NCBI RefSeq assembly: GCF_024211255.1
Contig: NZ_JAMLDY010000001.1
Span: forward strand, 1-64,000
Source: Sphingomonas liriopis
GTDB lineage: Bacteria > Pseudomonadota > Alphaproteobacteria > Sphingomonadales > Sphingomonadaceae
Length of the DNA: 64,000 nucleotides
Direction: 5' to 3'
Under the pieces are notes generated by a model that was not told where the DNA came from, ran no database searches, and saw nothing but the letters and a program-made list of their open reading frames with translations. The translations under genes and the position numbers were made by a program. Below are positions 1-9,950 of this stretch, one piece after another. Position 1 is the first letter of the stretch. Each line of letters opens with the position of its first letter.

Positions 1-113
1 GACGGTCGTTGCGACCAACCCCGGAACGGGAGCCGTGACGCCACGCGCTGCGGGGCCGTTACCCCGCAGCGCGCTCGCCAGCCGCATCAGCTTAAACCAC
101 AATCCTCAGAGAC

Positions 114-217
114 AACCCCGGACTTGTTCCGGGGTCCACCGGGCCGCAAGCGTTTGGCCCCTCCTCGACACCCTCCGCCTCGCCGCGGAGTGGACCCCGG
201 AACAAGTCCGGGGTGAC
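114..217. repeat. Palindromic repeat, family A, copy 1
   Basis: Two complementary arms of about 28 bases (core ccggacttgttccgg and its reverse complement) flank an asymmetric middle of about 45 bases. This is one of seven copies in the window, all between genes. Copies at 114, 6691, 9951 and 19520 have the middle in one orientation; those at 16139, 24103 and 24370 have it reversed. The first 113 bases of the window hold no gene I can support. Confidence 0.85.
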
Positions 218-255
218 GAAAGGAAATGAGGCTCCCGCTCGGCACAGCCCATACC

Positions 256-1335
256 TCAGAACAACTCCCCCTGCGGCCCGGCGGGCCGGCGAAACAGGTC
301 GGTCCGCAGCGTCGTCCCGCGGTTGGCGAGGCCATGCTTGCGGCAAGCGATCTTGAACCGCGTCCGCATCAACTCCGCCCAAGGCCCCGATCCTTTCATC
401 CGCGTGAAGAAATCCGGATCGTTGTCGCGTCCACCGCGCAGCGACTGGATGATCGCCATCACCTTGGCGGCACGATCGGGGTAATGCGTGTCGAGCCAGG
501 CGCGGAACAGCGGCGCGACTTCGTGCGGCAGGCGGACGGGGATGAAGAAGCACGCCTGCGCCCCCGCCTCCGCGGCGCGTTCGACGAGATGTTCCAGTTC
601 GTGGTCGGTGATCGCGGGGATGACCGGCGCGATCGAGACGTAGACGGGGACGCCCGCGTCGGCGAGCGCACGTACCGCCTTCAGCCGGCGTTCGGGATGC
701 GGCGCGCGCGGTTCGATCGTCCGGGCGATCAGCGGATCGAGCGAGGTGACCGACATCGCGACGCCCGCCAGTCCCTGGGCCGCCATCGGACCGAGCAGGT
801 CGAGATCGCGCAGCACGCGATCCGACTTGGTGGTGATTGTCAGCGGGTGGTGCGTTTCGGCCAGCACCTCGAGGATCCCGCGGGTGATCCGCCAGTCGCT
901 CTCGATCGGCTGATAGGGATCGGTGTTGGTGCCGAGCGCGATCGGCGCGACCGTGTAACCGGGCCTGGCGAGTTCGGCGCGGAGCAGCGCGGCGGCATCG
1001 GGCTTGGCGAACAGCCGGCTTTCGAAATCGAGGCCCGGTGACAGATCGTGAAAGGCATGCGTCGGCCGCGCGAAGCAATAGATGCAGCCATGCTCGCAGC
1101 CGCGATAAGGGTTGATCGACCGATCGAAGCCGACGTCGGGCGACGCGTTGCGGCTGATGATCGTGCGCGGATGTTCGATGGTGACGGTGGTGTGCAAGGG
1201 GGCCGGCACGCCGTCCAGATCGTCGCGCGCGTCGAGCCAGTCGCCGTCCGCCTCGACCTGTGGCAGGTTGAAGCGTCGGCTTTCGGTGTTGACCGTGGCA
1301 CCGCGGACGGCGCGTCTGGCGGGCGGCTTGGCCAT
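256..1335 (-). CDS. Radical SAM protein, PA0069 family
   Basis: Predicted 359-residue radical SAM enzyme. The 4Fe-4S motif CEHGCIYC (CX3CX2C, Cys80/84/87) sits in a context typical of the PA0069/spore photoproduct lyase-like group, followed by the conserved GTNTDPYQPIE segment. Members are proposed to do DNA-repair-like or unknown radical chemistry, and the substrate is not known. I chose the ATG at 1335 because the protein then starts with the usual basic stretch MAKPPARRAVRG. An ATG at 1365 would add ten residues, and neither start has a strong Shine-Dalgarno sequence. It is divergent from the VOC gene by about 56 bases, so both promoters must lie in that gap. The family call is firm, the function open. 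Confidence 0.9.
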   Translation of the reverse strand: MAKPPARRAVRGATVNTESRRFNLPQVEADGDWLDARDDLDGVPAPLHTTVTIEHPRTIISRNASPDVGFDRSINPYRGCEHGCIYCFARPTHAFHDLSPGLDFESRLFAKPDAAALLRAELARPGYTVAPIALGTNTDPYQPIESDWRITRGILEVLAETHHPLTITTKSDRVLRDLDLLGPMAAQGLAGVAMSVTSLDPLIARTIEPRAPHPERRLKAVRALADAGVPVYVSIAPVIPAITDHELEHLVERAAEAGAQACFFIPVRLPHEVAPLFRAWLDTHYPDRAAKVMAIIQSLRGGRDNDPDFFTRMKGSGPWAELMRTRFKIACRKHGLANRGTTLRTDLFRRPAGPQGELF

Positions 1336-1391
1336 TGCGCGAGGATAAGGGCTTCGATAGAACATAGCAAGAACTTGACGAGGAGCAGGCG

Positions 1392-1727
1392 ATGGCGCGG
1401 TTGAATTATCTCGAGCTGCCGGTGGCGGATACGGCGCGGGCGAAGGCCTTCTACGGCGCGGCGTTCGGCTGGGCGTTCAGCGATTTCGGGCCGACCTATG
1501 CCGCGACGACGAGCGGCGATACGGACGTCGGGTTCCAGGCGGATGCGGCGCAGAAGACGGCGGCGGCGCTGCCGGTGATCGAAGTGGCGGACGTCGATGC
1601 CGCGCTGGCCGCGGTCGAGGCGGCCGGTGGGCGCATCACCGTGCCGGTGTTCGCCTTTCCGGGCGGGCGGCGGTTTCACTTCGCCGATCCCGACGGGCAT
1701 GAGCTGGCGGTGATGCAGACGGGGTGA
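1392..1727 (+). CDS. VOC family (glyoxalase/bleomycin-resistance fold) protein
   Basis: Small 111-residue single-domain protein. It starts with the family signature YLELPVADTARAKAFY and ends with FADPDGHELAVMQ, which gives the usual beta-alpha-beta-beta-beta module and metal-ligand positions of the vicinal oxygen chelate superfamily. Members range from lyases and dioxygenases to antibiotic-binding proteins, so the substrate cannot be told from sequence. A GAGGAGC Shine-Dalgarno sequence lies about 7 bases before the ATG. The gene stands alone, divergent from the radical SAM gene and followed by a palindromic repeat. Confidence 0.85.
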   Translation: MARLNYLELPVADTARAKAFYGAAFGWAFSDFGPTYAATTSGDTDVGFQADAAQKTAAALPVIEVADVDAALAAVEAAGGRITVPVFAFPGGRRFHFADPDGHELAVMQTG

Positions 1728-1742
1728 GGTAGCCCACGTTTG

Positions 1743-1840
1743 CCATCCCTGCGGAGGCGGGGATCCATACTGGCTGACGTATCGCCTCTATCGTAAGCCG
1801 CCGTGATTATGGATCCCCGCCTTCGCGGGGATGACGACGG
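1743..1840. repeat. Palindromic repeat, family D
   Basis: An inverted repeat whose arms contain ggcggggatccata and tatggatccccgcc, separated by about 45 bases. It fills the gap between the convergent VOC and moaB genes. Its sequence is unrelated to the more abundant family A. Confidence 0.8.
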
Positions 1841-1854
1841 AGTGAGGATAGGGC

Positions 1855-2382
1855 TTACCGTTCCAACAGCCGCGGCATCAGCTCGACGAAATTGCAGGGG
1901 CGGTGGCGGCTGTCGAGCTGGTCCTGGAGGATGCCGTCCCAGCCGTCCTTGACCGCGCCGGTCGAGCCGGGGAGCGCGAAGATGTAGGTGCCGCGCGCGA
2001 CGCAGGCGCAGGCGCGCGACTGGACGGTGCTGGTGCCGATCTTGGCGTAGCTGAGGTAGCGGAAGAGCTCACCGAAGCCGGGGATCATCTTGGTGGCGAC
2101 GCGCTCGACCGCCTCCGGCGTGACGTCGCGGCCGGTGACGCCGGTGCCGCCGGTGGTGACGATGCAATCGATCGCAGGATCGTCGATCCAGCGTTCCAAC
2201 TGCGCGACAATGGCGTCGATGTCGTCGCGCAGGATGACGCGGTCGGCGAGGATGTGGCCGGCCGCCTCCAGCCGCGCGACGAGCGTGTCGCCGGAGCGGT
2301 CCTCGGCAAGGCCGCGGGTATCGGAGACGGTAAGGACCGCGATGTTGACGGCACGGAACGTCAGGCTGGTGTCGATCGGCAT
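1855..2382 (-). CDS. moaB: Molybdenum cofactor biosynthesis protein B
   Basis: A 175-residue MoaB/Mog-type protein that acts late in molybdenum cofactor synthesis, in molybdopterin binding and adenylylation. The diagnostic [11 protein letters not shown] loop is at residues 76-86 and is followed by TPEAVE, as in the MoCF_biosynth domain. Length matches the family (about 170-180). The start MPIDTSLTF is the usual alphaproteobacterial one. No other moa gene is nearby. It lies downstream of dnaE on the same strand with a 115-base gap that carries a diverged palindromic repeat, so co-transcription is possible but not shown. Confidence 0.92.
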   Translation of the reverse strand: MPIDTSLTFRAVNIAVLTVSDTRGLAEDRSGDTLVARLEAAGHILADRVILRDDIDAIVAQLERWIDDPAIDCIVTTGGTGVTGRDVTPEAVERVATKMIPGFGELFRYLSYAKIGTSTVQSRACACVARGTYIFALPGSTGAVKDGWDGILQDQLDSRHRPCNFVELMPRLLER

Positions 2383-2407
2383 CGGCTCACGCGGCTTTCG
2401 TATGGGC

Positions 2408-2476
2408 TCCGTTCGTCCTGAGCATGTCGAGGGGCGGGAGATTCACCCTGCTGCGACACGCTCAGCATGAACGGAT
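2408..2476. repeat. Palindromic repeat, family B, diverged copy
   Basis: Arms ttcgtcctgagcatgtcga and tgcgacacgctcagcatgaac form an imperfect inverted repeat. It is a diverged relative of the copies at 20440 and 31594, which carry the ctgagcctgtcgaagcac core. It lies between moaB and dnaE. Confidence 0.6.
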
Positions 2477-2497
2477 GGGGGCATCGGGGTGCGGGGC

Positions 2498-5400
2498 TTA
2501 TCCTACCGAACGCAGCTGCGACGCGACGCGATCGAGTGCGACGTTGCTGACCCCGGGGATCGCCTGGATCGTCTCGACGAGTTCCATGTCGAGGAGGAAG
2601 TCGCGCCCCAGCAGCACCGTCGCCTCGCCGTCGCCTGCCGGGATATGCGCGCGGACCTCGCCGCGGGCGCCGCGGTGGTGGGCAAGCAGACCGGCAAGCG
2701 CCTCGAACGCCGCGGCATGCGCCACCTTCGCCGCGATCGTGAACCGCGCGGTCGAGGCGAGGCCTTCGAACGGCTGGATGCGCTTGACCGAGACGCGCGG
2801 CGTCTCCTCGCCGGGGCGGCGGTCCAGTTCGACGGTGATGAGGCCGCAGCCGCCGCAGCGCGCCGCCTCTTCCAGATCGGCGGCGACCGCGTCGTCGAAA
2901 CAGGTCGCGACGAACTGGCCGCTCGCGTCGGACAGCGTCGTCATCATGTAGCGCTTGCCGCGCGCGGAGGTGCGCCAGCGCGCGTCCTCGACCAGCACCG
3001 CCATCGTCGCGCCGGCGCGGGTGCCGTCCTCGGGGATGTTGAGCTCGGTCAGCGCGACGTACTGGCGCGCGCCGTGCATCTTGGCGAGGTGGCCGTGGCG
3101 ATCGACCGGGTGGGCGGAGAAATAGAAGCCGAACGCCTCCTTTTCCTGCTCCATCGCCTGCGCCATCGACCAGCGCGTGCCGGCGGGCAGCTTGATCGCG
3201 TCGCCGGCGACGTCCTCGGCGCCGAACAGACCGTGCTGGCCGCTGGTCTTGCCCTCGTGCGTGCGCGCGGCGACGGCGAGGATCGTCTCGGCGACCGCGT
3301 GGATGCCGGCGCGGTTGGCGTCGAAGCTGTCGAACGTGCCGCTGGCGGCGAGCGTTTCGAGCTGGCGCTTGTTGATGAGGCGCGGGTCGACGCGGGTGGC
3401 AAGATCGTCGATCCCCTTGAACGGGCCGTTGGTGCTGCGCTCGACGACGAGCCGCTCCATCGCCCCCTCGCCCACCGATTTGAGCGCGGCGAGCGCGTAG
3501 CGGACGGCGAGGCCGTCGGCAGTTTCCTCGACGTCGAACTCGGCATCCGACCTGTTGATGTCGGGTCCGCAGATCGTCACGCCGAGACGCCGCATGTCAT
3601 CGACGAAGATGCAGAGCTTGTCGGTCTGCGCCATGTCGTAGCACATCGATGCCGCGTAGAATTCGTGCGGATGATGCGCCTTCAGCCACGCGGTCTGGTA
3701 GGCGAGCAGGGCATAGGCGGCGGCGTGGCTCTTGTTGAAGCCATAGCCGGCGAATTTGTCGATCAGGTCGAACAGCTCGTTCGCCTTGCCCTTGGGGATC
3801 TGGTTGGTGGCGAGGCAGCCGTCGACGAAGGTCTGGCGCTGCGCGTCCATCTCCGCCTTGATCTTCTTGCCCATCGCGCGGCGCAGCAGGTCGGCGCCGC
3901 CCAGGCTGTAGCCGGCGAGCACCTGCGCCGCCTGCATCACCTGTTCCTGATAGACGAAGATGCCGTAGGTTTCGTTGAGGATCGGTTCGAGCAATGCGTG
4001 CGGATAGACGATCTCCTCCGTCCCCTGCTTGCGGCGACCGAAGCTCGGGATGTTGTCCATCGGGCCGGGGCGGTAGAGCGAGACGAGCGCGATGATGTCG
4101 CCGAAATTGCTCGGGCGGACGGCGCTGAGCGTACGGCGCATGCCCTCCGATTCGAGCTGGAACACGCCGACCGTGTCGCCCTTCTGGAGCAGCTTGTAGA
4201 CCGCCTCGTCGTCCCACAGCAGCGCGTCGAGATCGATGGAAATCCCGCGCTTCGCAAGCAGTTGCACGGCCTTCTTGAGAACCGATAGTGTTTTCAGGCC
4301 GAGGAAGTCGAACTTCACCAGCCCTGCGCCCTCGACGTATTTCATGTCGAACTGGGTGACCGGCATGTCCGAACGCGGGTCGCGGTAGAGCGGCACCAGT
4401 TCGCTGAGTGGCCGGTCGCCGATCACGACGCCGGCGGCGTGCGTCGACGAGTGACGCGGCAACCCTTCGAGCTTGGTGGCGAGGTCGAGCAGGCGGCGGA
4501 CCTGATTGTCGTTCGCATATTCCTTGGCGAGCTCGGGCACGCCGTTGAGCGCGCGCTTGAGGTCCCACGGGTCGGTCGGATGGTTGGGGACGAGCTTGGC
4601 GAGGCGATCGACCTGGCCATAGCTCATCTGGAGGACGCGGCCGGTGTCCTTAAGCACCGCGCGCGCCTTCAGCTTACCGAAGGTGATGATCTGCGCGACC
4701 TGATCGCGGCCGTATTTCTCCTGCACGTAGCGGATGACCTCGCCACGCCGGGTTTCGCAGAAGTCGATGTCGAAGTCGGGCATCGACACGCGTTCCGGGT
4801 TGAGGAAGCGTTCGAACAGCAGCCCCAGTTTCATCGGATCGAGATCGGTGATCGTCAGCGCCCAGGCGACGACCGAGCCGGCGCCGGACCCGCGCCCCGG
4901 CCCCACCGGAATGTCGTGGTCCTTCGCCCATTTGATGAAGTCGCCGACGATCAGGAAATAGCCGGGAAAGCCCATCTGGACGATGACGTCGACCTCGAAC
5001 GCGAGCCGTGTCCGATAGGCGTCGCGCCAGTTCGGGTCGTCGGCCGGCTGGGTGCCGAGCTGTTCGATGCGGTCGAGCCGTTTCTCCAGCCCGGCCGCCG
5101 CCTCGGCGCGCAGCATCGCCGCCTCGCCCTCGCGATCGCCGGCAAGGCTGGGCAGGATCGGCTTGCGATAAGGCGCCATCACCGCACAGCGCTGCGCGAC
5201 GACCAGCGTGTTGTCGATCGCCTCGGGCAGGTCGGCGAACAATTGCTTCATCGTCTCGGCGGGCTTGAGCCAGGCGTCGGGACAGGAACGGATGCGATCC
5301 TCGCTCTCGACATAGGTCGAATGCGCGATGCACAGCATGGCGTCGTGCGCGTCGAGGAACGCGCTGTCCGAGAAGCAGCAGGGATTGGTCGCGACCAGCG

Positions 5401-5995
5401 GCAGGTCGCGGTCGTAGGCGAAGTCGATCAGCGCCTGTTCGGCGGCGTCCTCGACCGGATCGCTGCGGCGGGCGAGTTCGACGTAGAGGCGGTCGGGGAA
5501 CAGCGCCTGCAGACGGTCGAGGTAGGCGGCGGCGCGGGTTGGCTGGTCCTCGTGGATCAGCCGGGCGAGCGCGCCCTCGCCGCCCGCGGTCAGCGCGATC
5601 AGGCCGTCGCTCCGCCCCTCCAGCGCAGCGAAATCGACATGCGCGGGCAGTTCGATCGGCCGTTCGAGATGCGCGAGGCTGACCAGCGCGCACAGGTTGT
5701 CGTACCCGCGCGTGTCCTGTGCGTAGAGCGCGATCCAGTCGAGCGGGGCGGCAACGCCATCAGGCATGTCGGGCCGCGCCACGCACAGCATCGTGCCGAT
5801 CACCGGCTGGACGCCGTCCTTCTTGGCGGCGTCGGAGAAGGCCATCGCCGCATAGAGGCCGTTGCGATCGGTCAGGCCCGCGGCGGGAAAGCGCATCGCC
5901 TTCGCCTGTTTGGCAATCGCCTTGGGCTCGATCGCCCCGTCGAGCATCGTGTAGGACGAGAAGATACGGAGCGGTACGAAACCGGAATGAGCCAT
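2498..5995 (-). CDS. dnaE: DNA polymerase III subunit alpha
   Basis: Replicative DNA polymerase catalytic subunit, 1165 residues, a normal length for alphaproteobacterial DnaE1. An N-terminal PHP domain (about residues 5-190) begins with FVPLRIFSSYTMLDGAI. The polymerase domain shows GPGRGSGAG near 366 and the catalytic PDFDIDF motif near 406-412. The finger, tandem helix-hairpin-helix and C-terminal OB-fold regions follow to the end. The start MAHSGFVPL fits the family. It is the only replication gene in the window and is not obviously in an operon; the next upstream gene (6096) is divergent. Identification is secure. Confidence 0.98.
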   Translation of the reverse strand: MAHSGFVPLRIFSSYTMLDGAIEPKAIAKQAKAMRFPAAGLTDRNGLYAAMAFSDAAKKDGVQPVIGTMLCVARPDMPDGVAAPLDWIALYAQDTRGYDNLCALVSLAHLERPIELPAHVDFAALEGRSDGLIALTAGGEGALARLIHEDQPTRAAAYLDRLQALFPDRLYVELARRSDPVEDAAEQALIDFAYDRDLPLVATNPCCFSDSAFLDAHDAMLCIAHSTYVESEDRIRSCPDAWLKPAETMKQLFADLPEAIDNTLVVAQRCAVMAPYRKPILPSLAGDREGEAAMLRAEAAAGLEKRLDRIEQLGTQPADDPNWRDAYRTRLAFEVDVIVQMGFPGYFLIVGDFIKWAKDHDIPVGPGRGSGAGSVVAWALTITDLDPMKLGLLFERFLNPERVSMPDFDIDFCETRRGEVIRYVQEKYGRDQVAQIITFGKLKARAVLKDTGRVLQMSYGQVDRLAKLVPNHPTDPWDLKRALNGVPELAKEYANDNQVRRLLDLATKLEGLPRHSSTHAAGVVIGDRPLSELVPLYRDPRSDMPVTQFDMKYVEGAGLVKFDFLGLKTLSVLKKAVQLLAKRGISIDLDALLWDDEAVYKLLQKGDTVGVFQLESEGMRRTLSAVRPSNFGDIIALVSLYRPGPMDNIPSFGRRKQGTEEIVYPHALLEPILNETYGIFVYQEQVMQAAQVLAGYSLGGADLLRRAMGKKIKAEMDAQRQTFVDGCLATNQIPKGKANELFDLIDKFAGYGFNKSHAAAYALLAYQTAWLKAHHPHEFYAASMCYDMAQTDKLCIFVDDMRRLGVTICGPDINRSDAEFDVEETADGLAVRYALAALKSVGEGAMERLVVERSTNGPFKGIDDLATRVDPRLINKRQLETLAASGTFDSFDANRAGIHAVAETILAVAARTHEGKTSGQHGLFGAEDVAGDAIKLPAGTRWSMAQAMEQEKEAFGFYFSAHPVDRHGHLAKMHGARQYVALTELNIPEDGTRAGATMAVLVEDARWRTSARGKRYMMTTLSDASGQFVATCFDDAVAADLEEAARCGGCGLITVELDRRPGEETPRVSVKRIQPFEGLASTARFTIAAKVAHAAAFEALAGLLAHHRGARGEVRAHIPAGDGEATVLLGRDFLLDMELVETIQAIPGVSNVALDRVASQLRSVG

Positions 5996-6095
5996 GTCCG
6001 GGACTTAGCGCCTCCGCCGCGATTCGAACAGGTGGGGGCGAGGAACCGCCGGTGGATAACTCCGTTACGGGGGCTCAACGGCAGGAGCTTGTGTC

Positions 6096-6677
6096 ATGAC
6101 CGACGATCGTGCGTTCACCGATCCGCTTGCGCCCAGTTCGGCCGGTGCCGGCTGGGGCTGGATCCTCGCCTATGGCGTGGTGTCGGTGGTGCTGGGGGTG
6201 CTCGCCTTCCTCAACCCGTTCGCGGCGACCTATGCGGCGACGCTGGTGATCGGCGGGTTCTTCATCGTCGCGGGGCTGGTGTCGATCGCCGCCGGGTTCG
6301 CCGGCAAGGGCAGCGAGAGCCGTGGCTATGCGATCGGTTTCGGGCTGTTGTCGCTGGTGATCGGGCTTTTGATGGCGTTCAATCCGGTCACCGGTGCCAT
6401 TTCGCTGACGCTGATGGTCGCGGTGTGGCTGGGCATTCGCGGCGCGCTGGAGATCGGGCTCGGCGCGCGGTTCCGGCGCGGGCGCGGACTGATGATCGCG
6501 CTCGGCGTGGTCAACATCCTGCTCGCGATCTACGTGCTGGCGACGCTGCCGTGGTCGGCGCTGACGCTGCCGGGGTTCATCCTGGGGATCAGCTTCGTGT
6601 TCGGCGGCGTCGCGGCGGTGGCGTCGGCGCTGAACCATAAGACAGGCGCGGCGGCGTTCGCCGCGCCGGCGGTGTGA
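6096..6677 (+). CDS. HdeD family (DUF308) membrane protein
   Basis: A 193-residue polytopic inner membrane protein with about six hydrophobic segments and the repeating glycine-rich pattern of DUF308/HdeD proteins (VIGGFFIVAGLVSIAAG, AVWLGIRGALEIGLG, GISFVFGGVAAVASAL). E. coli HdeD takes part in acid resistance at high cell density, but for most homologues the role is unknown. A GGCAGGAG Shine-Dalgarno sequence precedes the ATG. It stands alone, divergent from dnaE and followed at once by a family A palindrome. Confidence 0.88.
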   Translation: MTDDRAFTDPLAPSSAGAGWGWILAYGVVSVVLGVLAFLNPFAATYAATLVIGGFFIVAGLVSIAAGFAGKGSESRGYAIGFGLLSLVIGLLMAFNPVTGAISLTLMVAVWLGIRGALEIGLGARFRRGRGLMIALGVVNILLAIYVLATLPWSALTLPGFILGISFVFGGVAAVASALNHKTGAAAFAAPAV

Positions 6678-6690
6678 TAGGATCGCTCCC

Positions 6691-6798
6691 CGTCACCCCG
6701 GACTTGTTCCGGGGTCCACCGGGCCGCAGGCGTCGCGCTCACACCTCGAGCCTTTCGCCCCGCCGCGGAGTGGACCCCGGAACAAGTCCGGGGTGACG
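6691..6798. repeat. Palindromic repeat, family A, copy 2
   Basis: The cgtcaccccggacttgttcc arm and its reverse complement are separated by a middle in the same orientation as copy 1. It lies 14 bases after the HdeD-like gene and 38 bases before the glutathione peroxidase relic. Confidence 0.88.
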
Positions 6799-6835
6799 TA
6801 GGAGATTTGGCGGTGTCGCGTACGGCTCAGGCGGA

Positions 6836-7050
6836 TTACAGCAGCGCCCCGAACGGGTTCCAGGGGAAGCCCAGCACCTCGAACCCCGCTCGGCCTAGCG
6901 GTGGTGGAGTGCCTCCAGCCCCGCGTACTGCGGGGTGAAGCCGCATTTCGACGCGGTGTTGACGATCAGCAGCACCTGTCCCGCCCAGCGGTCGAGCGGT
7001 TGCGGCGTGCCATCGGCGCCCTCCACGGCAAAATCGGTAATCGCGGTCAT
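6836..7050 (-). pseudogene. Glutathione peroxidase, frameshifted and truncated remnant
   Basis: The N-terminal 51 codons from the ATG at 7050 encode an ordinary glutathione peroxidase start, including the active-site region NTASKCGFTPQY, and stop at a TAG (6895-6897) after LEALHHR. In the next frame the family sequence resumes as GFEVLGFPWNPFG and then hits a TAA at 6836. Intact enzymes have GFPCNQFG here and continue for about 100 more residues, so the gene has lost a base, the second conserved Cys and its C-terminal two thirds. The ATG overlaps the GNAT stop (ATGA), so the intact ancestor was probably the last gene of the lolC-lolD-GNAT operon. Confidence 0.85.
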
Positions 7051-7633
7051 AGGTGTCTCGCCAGCAGATAGTGGAGGTTTTGCTTCACTCCTGGCCATTC
7101 GCGGTCGAGGATCGAATAGACGACGCTGTCGCGCAAGCGCCCGTCGACGATCTGGTGTCCACGCAGCACGCCGTCCTTCGCCGCGCCGAGCCGCTCGATC
7201 GCGGTCTGGCTGCGCCGATTGAGCGCGTCGGTGCGGATCTGCACGCACTGGCAGCCCAGCGCCTCGAACGCATGGGTGAGCAGCAGCAGCTTCGCCTCGG
7301 TATTGACGCCGGTGCGCTGCACCGCCTTGGCATAGAAGGTGCCGCCGAGTTCGAGGCGGCGATGGCCTGCGTTCATCCGCATGAAGCGGGTTGTGCCGAC
7401 CACCTGCCCCGACGGATCGCAGACCGCGAACAGCCGGGCGCGGCGCTGGTCCTGCTGTTCGAACGCGGCATCGATCCAGCGATCCGCCTGCTTCAGCTGC
7501 GACACGTTGGCGTAGAACGTGTCCCACAGGTCGCCGGCGGCGGCGACCGCGACCAGTGCGTCCTTGTCGTCACGGCGCAGCGGCCGCAGCATGACGTGGC
7601 GGCCGGTCAGCGTCGGCGTCACGTCCCAGCCGC

Positions 7634-7637
<4 letters not shown>
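7047..7637 (-). CDS. GNAT family N-acetyltransferase (RimJ/RimL type)
   Basis: A 196-residue acetyltransferase of the RimJ/RimL type, which transfers acetyl from acetyl-CoA to protein N-termini or small molecules. [15 protein letters not shown] at the N-terminus, VGTTRFMRM in the central strands and [20 protein letters not shown] in the C-terminal helix are typical. It overlaps lolD by four bases at its start and the glutathione peroxidase relic by four at its end, so it is translationally coupled in that operon. The substrate is unknown. Confidence 0.88.
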
Positions 7638-8297
<660 letters not shown>

Positions 8298-8305
<8 letters not shown>

Positions 8306-9542
8306 AGCGCAGCACCTGTACGGGGTCGGTACTCGCTGCCTTCCACGCCGGGTAGAGCGTGGCGAGGAAGCTGAACACCAGCGCCATCAGCGCGATGATG
8401 ACGATCTCGACCGGGTCGGTCTTCGACGGCAATTCGGTGAGATAGCGGATCGACGGATCCCACAGATTCTGCCCTGTAACGAGCTGGACGAGGTTCACCA
8501 CCGCCTGCCGGTAGAACAGGAACACGAAGCCGAGCAGCAGCCCCGCGAGCGTACCGAGCGCGCCGATCGTCGTGCCGACCACCATGAATATCCGCATCAG
8601 CCCGCCGCGCGTCGCGCCCATCGTCCGCAGGATCGCGATGTCGCGCGTCTTCGCGCGAACCAGCATGATGAGGCTGGAGAGGATGTTGAACACCGCGACG
8701 AGGATGATGATCGACAGCACGGTGAACATCGCGACGCGCTCGACCTCCAGCGCCTGGAACAGCTGCGCGTTCATGCCGCGCCAGTCGGCGATGACCGCGC
8801 CGCCGCGCAATTTGTCGGCGAGCGGTGCGAGGATCGGCCCGACCTGGTCGGCATCGACCGTCTGCACCTCGACCATGCTGACGTTGTCGCCGAGCAGCAG
8901 GAGCGTCTGCGCATCCTCGATCGGCATGATGACGTACGCCTTGTCGTAGTCGTACAGCCCGATCTCGAAGATCGCGCCCACCGTGTAATTGACGATGCGC
9001 GGCACGGTGCCGAATGGCGTCGTCTGCCCCTGCGGACTGAACAGCGAGATTTCGCTGCCGACCTGCGCGCCGAGCGCCTCGGCGAGGCGGCTGCCGATCG
9101 CGATGCGGCTGCTGCCCGGTGTGATGCCGGCGAGCGTGCCCATGACCAGCTTGCTGCCGATCAGCGGCTTGACGTCGGCGATGCGCACGCCGCGGACCAA
9201 CACCGCCTCCGCGCGGCCGTTGTAGGTGGCGGCGAGCGGCTGTTCGACCATCGGCACCGCGCGGGTGACGCCGGGGGTCTTCTGCGCCTCTGCGACGATC
9301 TCGCGCCAGTCGGGCAGGCGTCCACCGACGCCCTGGATGACGGCATGGCCGTTGAGGCCGACGATCTTGTCGAACAGCTCGGCGCGAAAGCCGTTCATCA
9401 CGCTCATCACGATGACGAGCGCGGCGACGCCCAGCATCACCGCGACGAGGCTGATCGAGGCGACGAGGAAGATGAACGCCTCCCCCTTCCCCGGCAGCAG
9501 ATAGCGGCGGGCGATCATCCGTTCGTAGGTTGAGAGGATCAT
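8298..9542 (-). CDS. lolC: LolC/LolE family lipoprotein-releasing permease
   Basis: A 414-residue inner membrane permease with one transmembrane helix near the N-terminus (about residues 20-45), a large periplasmic MacB-like domain and three C-terminal helices (about 270-410, including [16 protein letters not shown] in the cytoplasmic loop). This is the FtsX-like LolC/LolE architecture. Only one permease accompanies lolD, as in bacteria whose LolC/E is a homodimer (the LolF type). I chose the ATG at 9542 ([15 protein letters not shown]), because the amphipathic start with RRYL is conserved; an upstream start at 9575 would add 11 unlikely residues. Confidence 0.93.
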
Positions 9543-9649
9543 GGCCGCAGGCTCTAGGGCGTGGACCCGGACCATGCAACGAATGTTGCGGATTCGACAC
9601 AGGGTCCGGGCAATCGAATTGGCACGCCCACATAGCCGGTGACAAAGCC

Positions 9650-9793
9650 GGTGCCCCTGCCTAGCAGAGACTTACTGAGACACAGGCAACGGCCGTGGTT
9701 CGGGGAACAGTGGAACGGCAGCGCAGCGACAATACGCGCGATCGCCGGGAAACGACCTAAGGGGGCTGACGAGTTTCTCGTCACGCAGGCGCC
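9650..9793 (+). ncRNA. Probable structured small RNA (6S-like?), unassigned
   Basis: This stretch has no reading frame with coding character but folds well. The 5' end GGTG (9650-9653) and CCTGC (9656-9660) pair with CGCC (9790-9793) and GCAGG (9785-9789), so the two ends close on each other about 144 bases apart. A perfect 7-bp hairpin, tgacgag/ctcgtca, lies at 9767-9783, and GCCG with a GTTC/GAAC hairpin lies near 9692-9719. A strong terminator follows at once. A possible promoter is TTGGCA at 9619 and ACAAAG at 9642, 17 bases apart. The length, the closing stem and the small hairpin on the 3' side of the interior recall 6S RNA, but I cannot confirm the family. A riboswitch is unlikely, since no gene follows in this direction. 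Confidence 0.5.
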
Positions 9794-9825
9794 CGGATCG
9801 GCAACGATCCGGGCGTTTGCTTTTT
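9791..9825 (+). terminator. Rho-independent terminator of the small RNA
   Basis: A perfect 10-bp stem (gcccggatcg / cgatccgggc) with a GCAA tetraloop is followed by gtttgcttttt. The T-run is on the plus strand only, so it ends a plus-strand transcript; the only candidate is the RNA at 9650-9793. Its first three bases overlap that RNA's closing stem. Confidence 0.85.
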
Positions 9826-9950
9826 CCGGCGCCGGGCGAAGGGCGGGAGCTTCCAATTCGCGCCTTTCGTCCGGCCTTGCCGCTCTGGCATCGCGATCCT
9901 GAACGTGTCCGGAACGGGCGGTGTATTTGCCCGGCCTCACCCACATCGTT

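Noticed and set aside
1..87. Possible minus-strand gene start at 87 running off the window
   Set aside because: Only 29 codons, no recognisable sequence and a badly spaced Shine-Dalgarno sequence; cannot be supported.
2489..4288. 599-codon plus-strand frame opposite dnaE
   Set aside because: It is antisense to a certain gene, Arg/Asp/Glu/Gly-rich without family motifs, the usual product of high-GC third-position bias.
4439..6640. 733-codon plus-strand frame over dnaE and the HdeD-like gene
   Set aside because: Shadow of two well-supported genes in other frames; no domain pattern.
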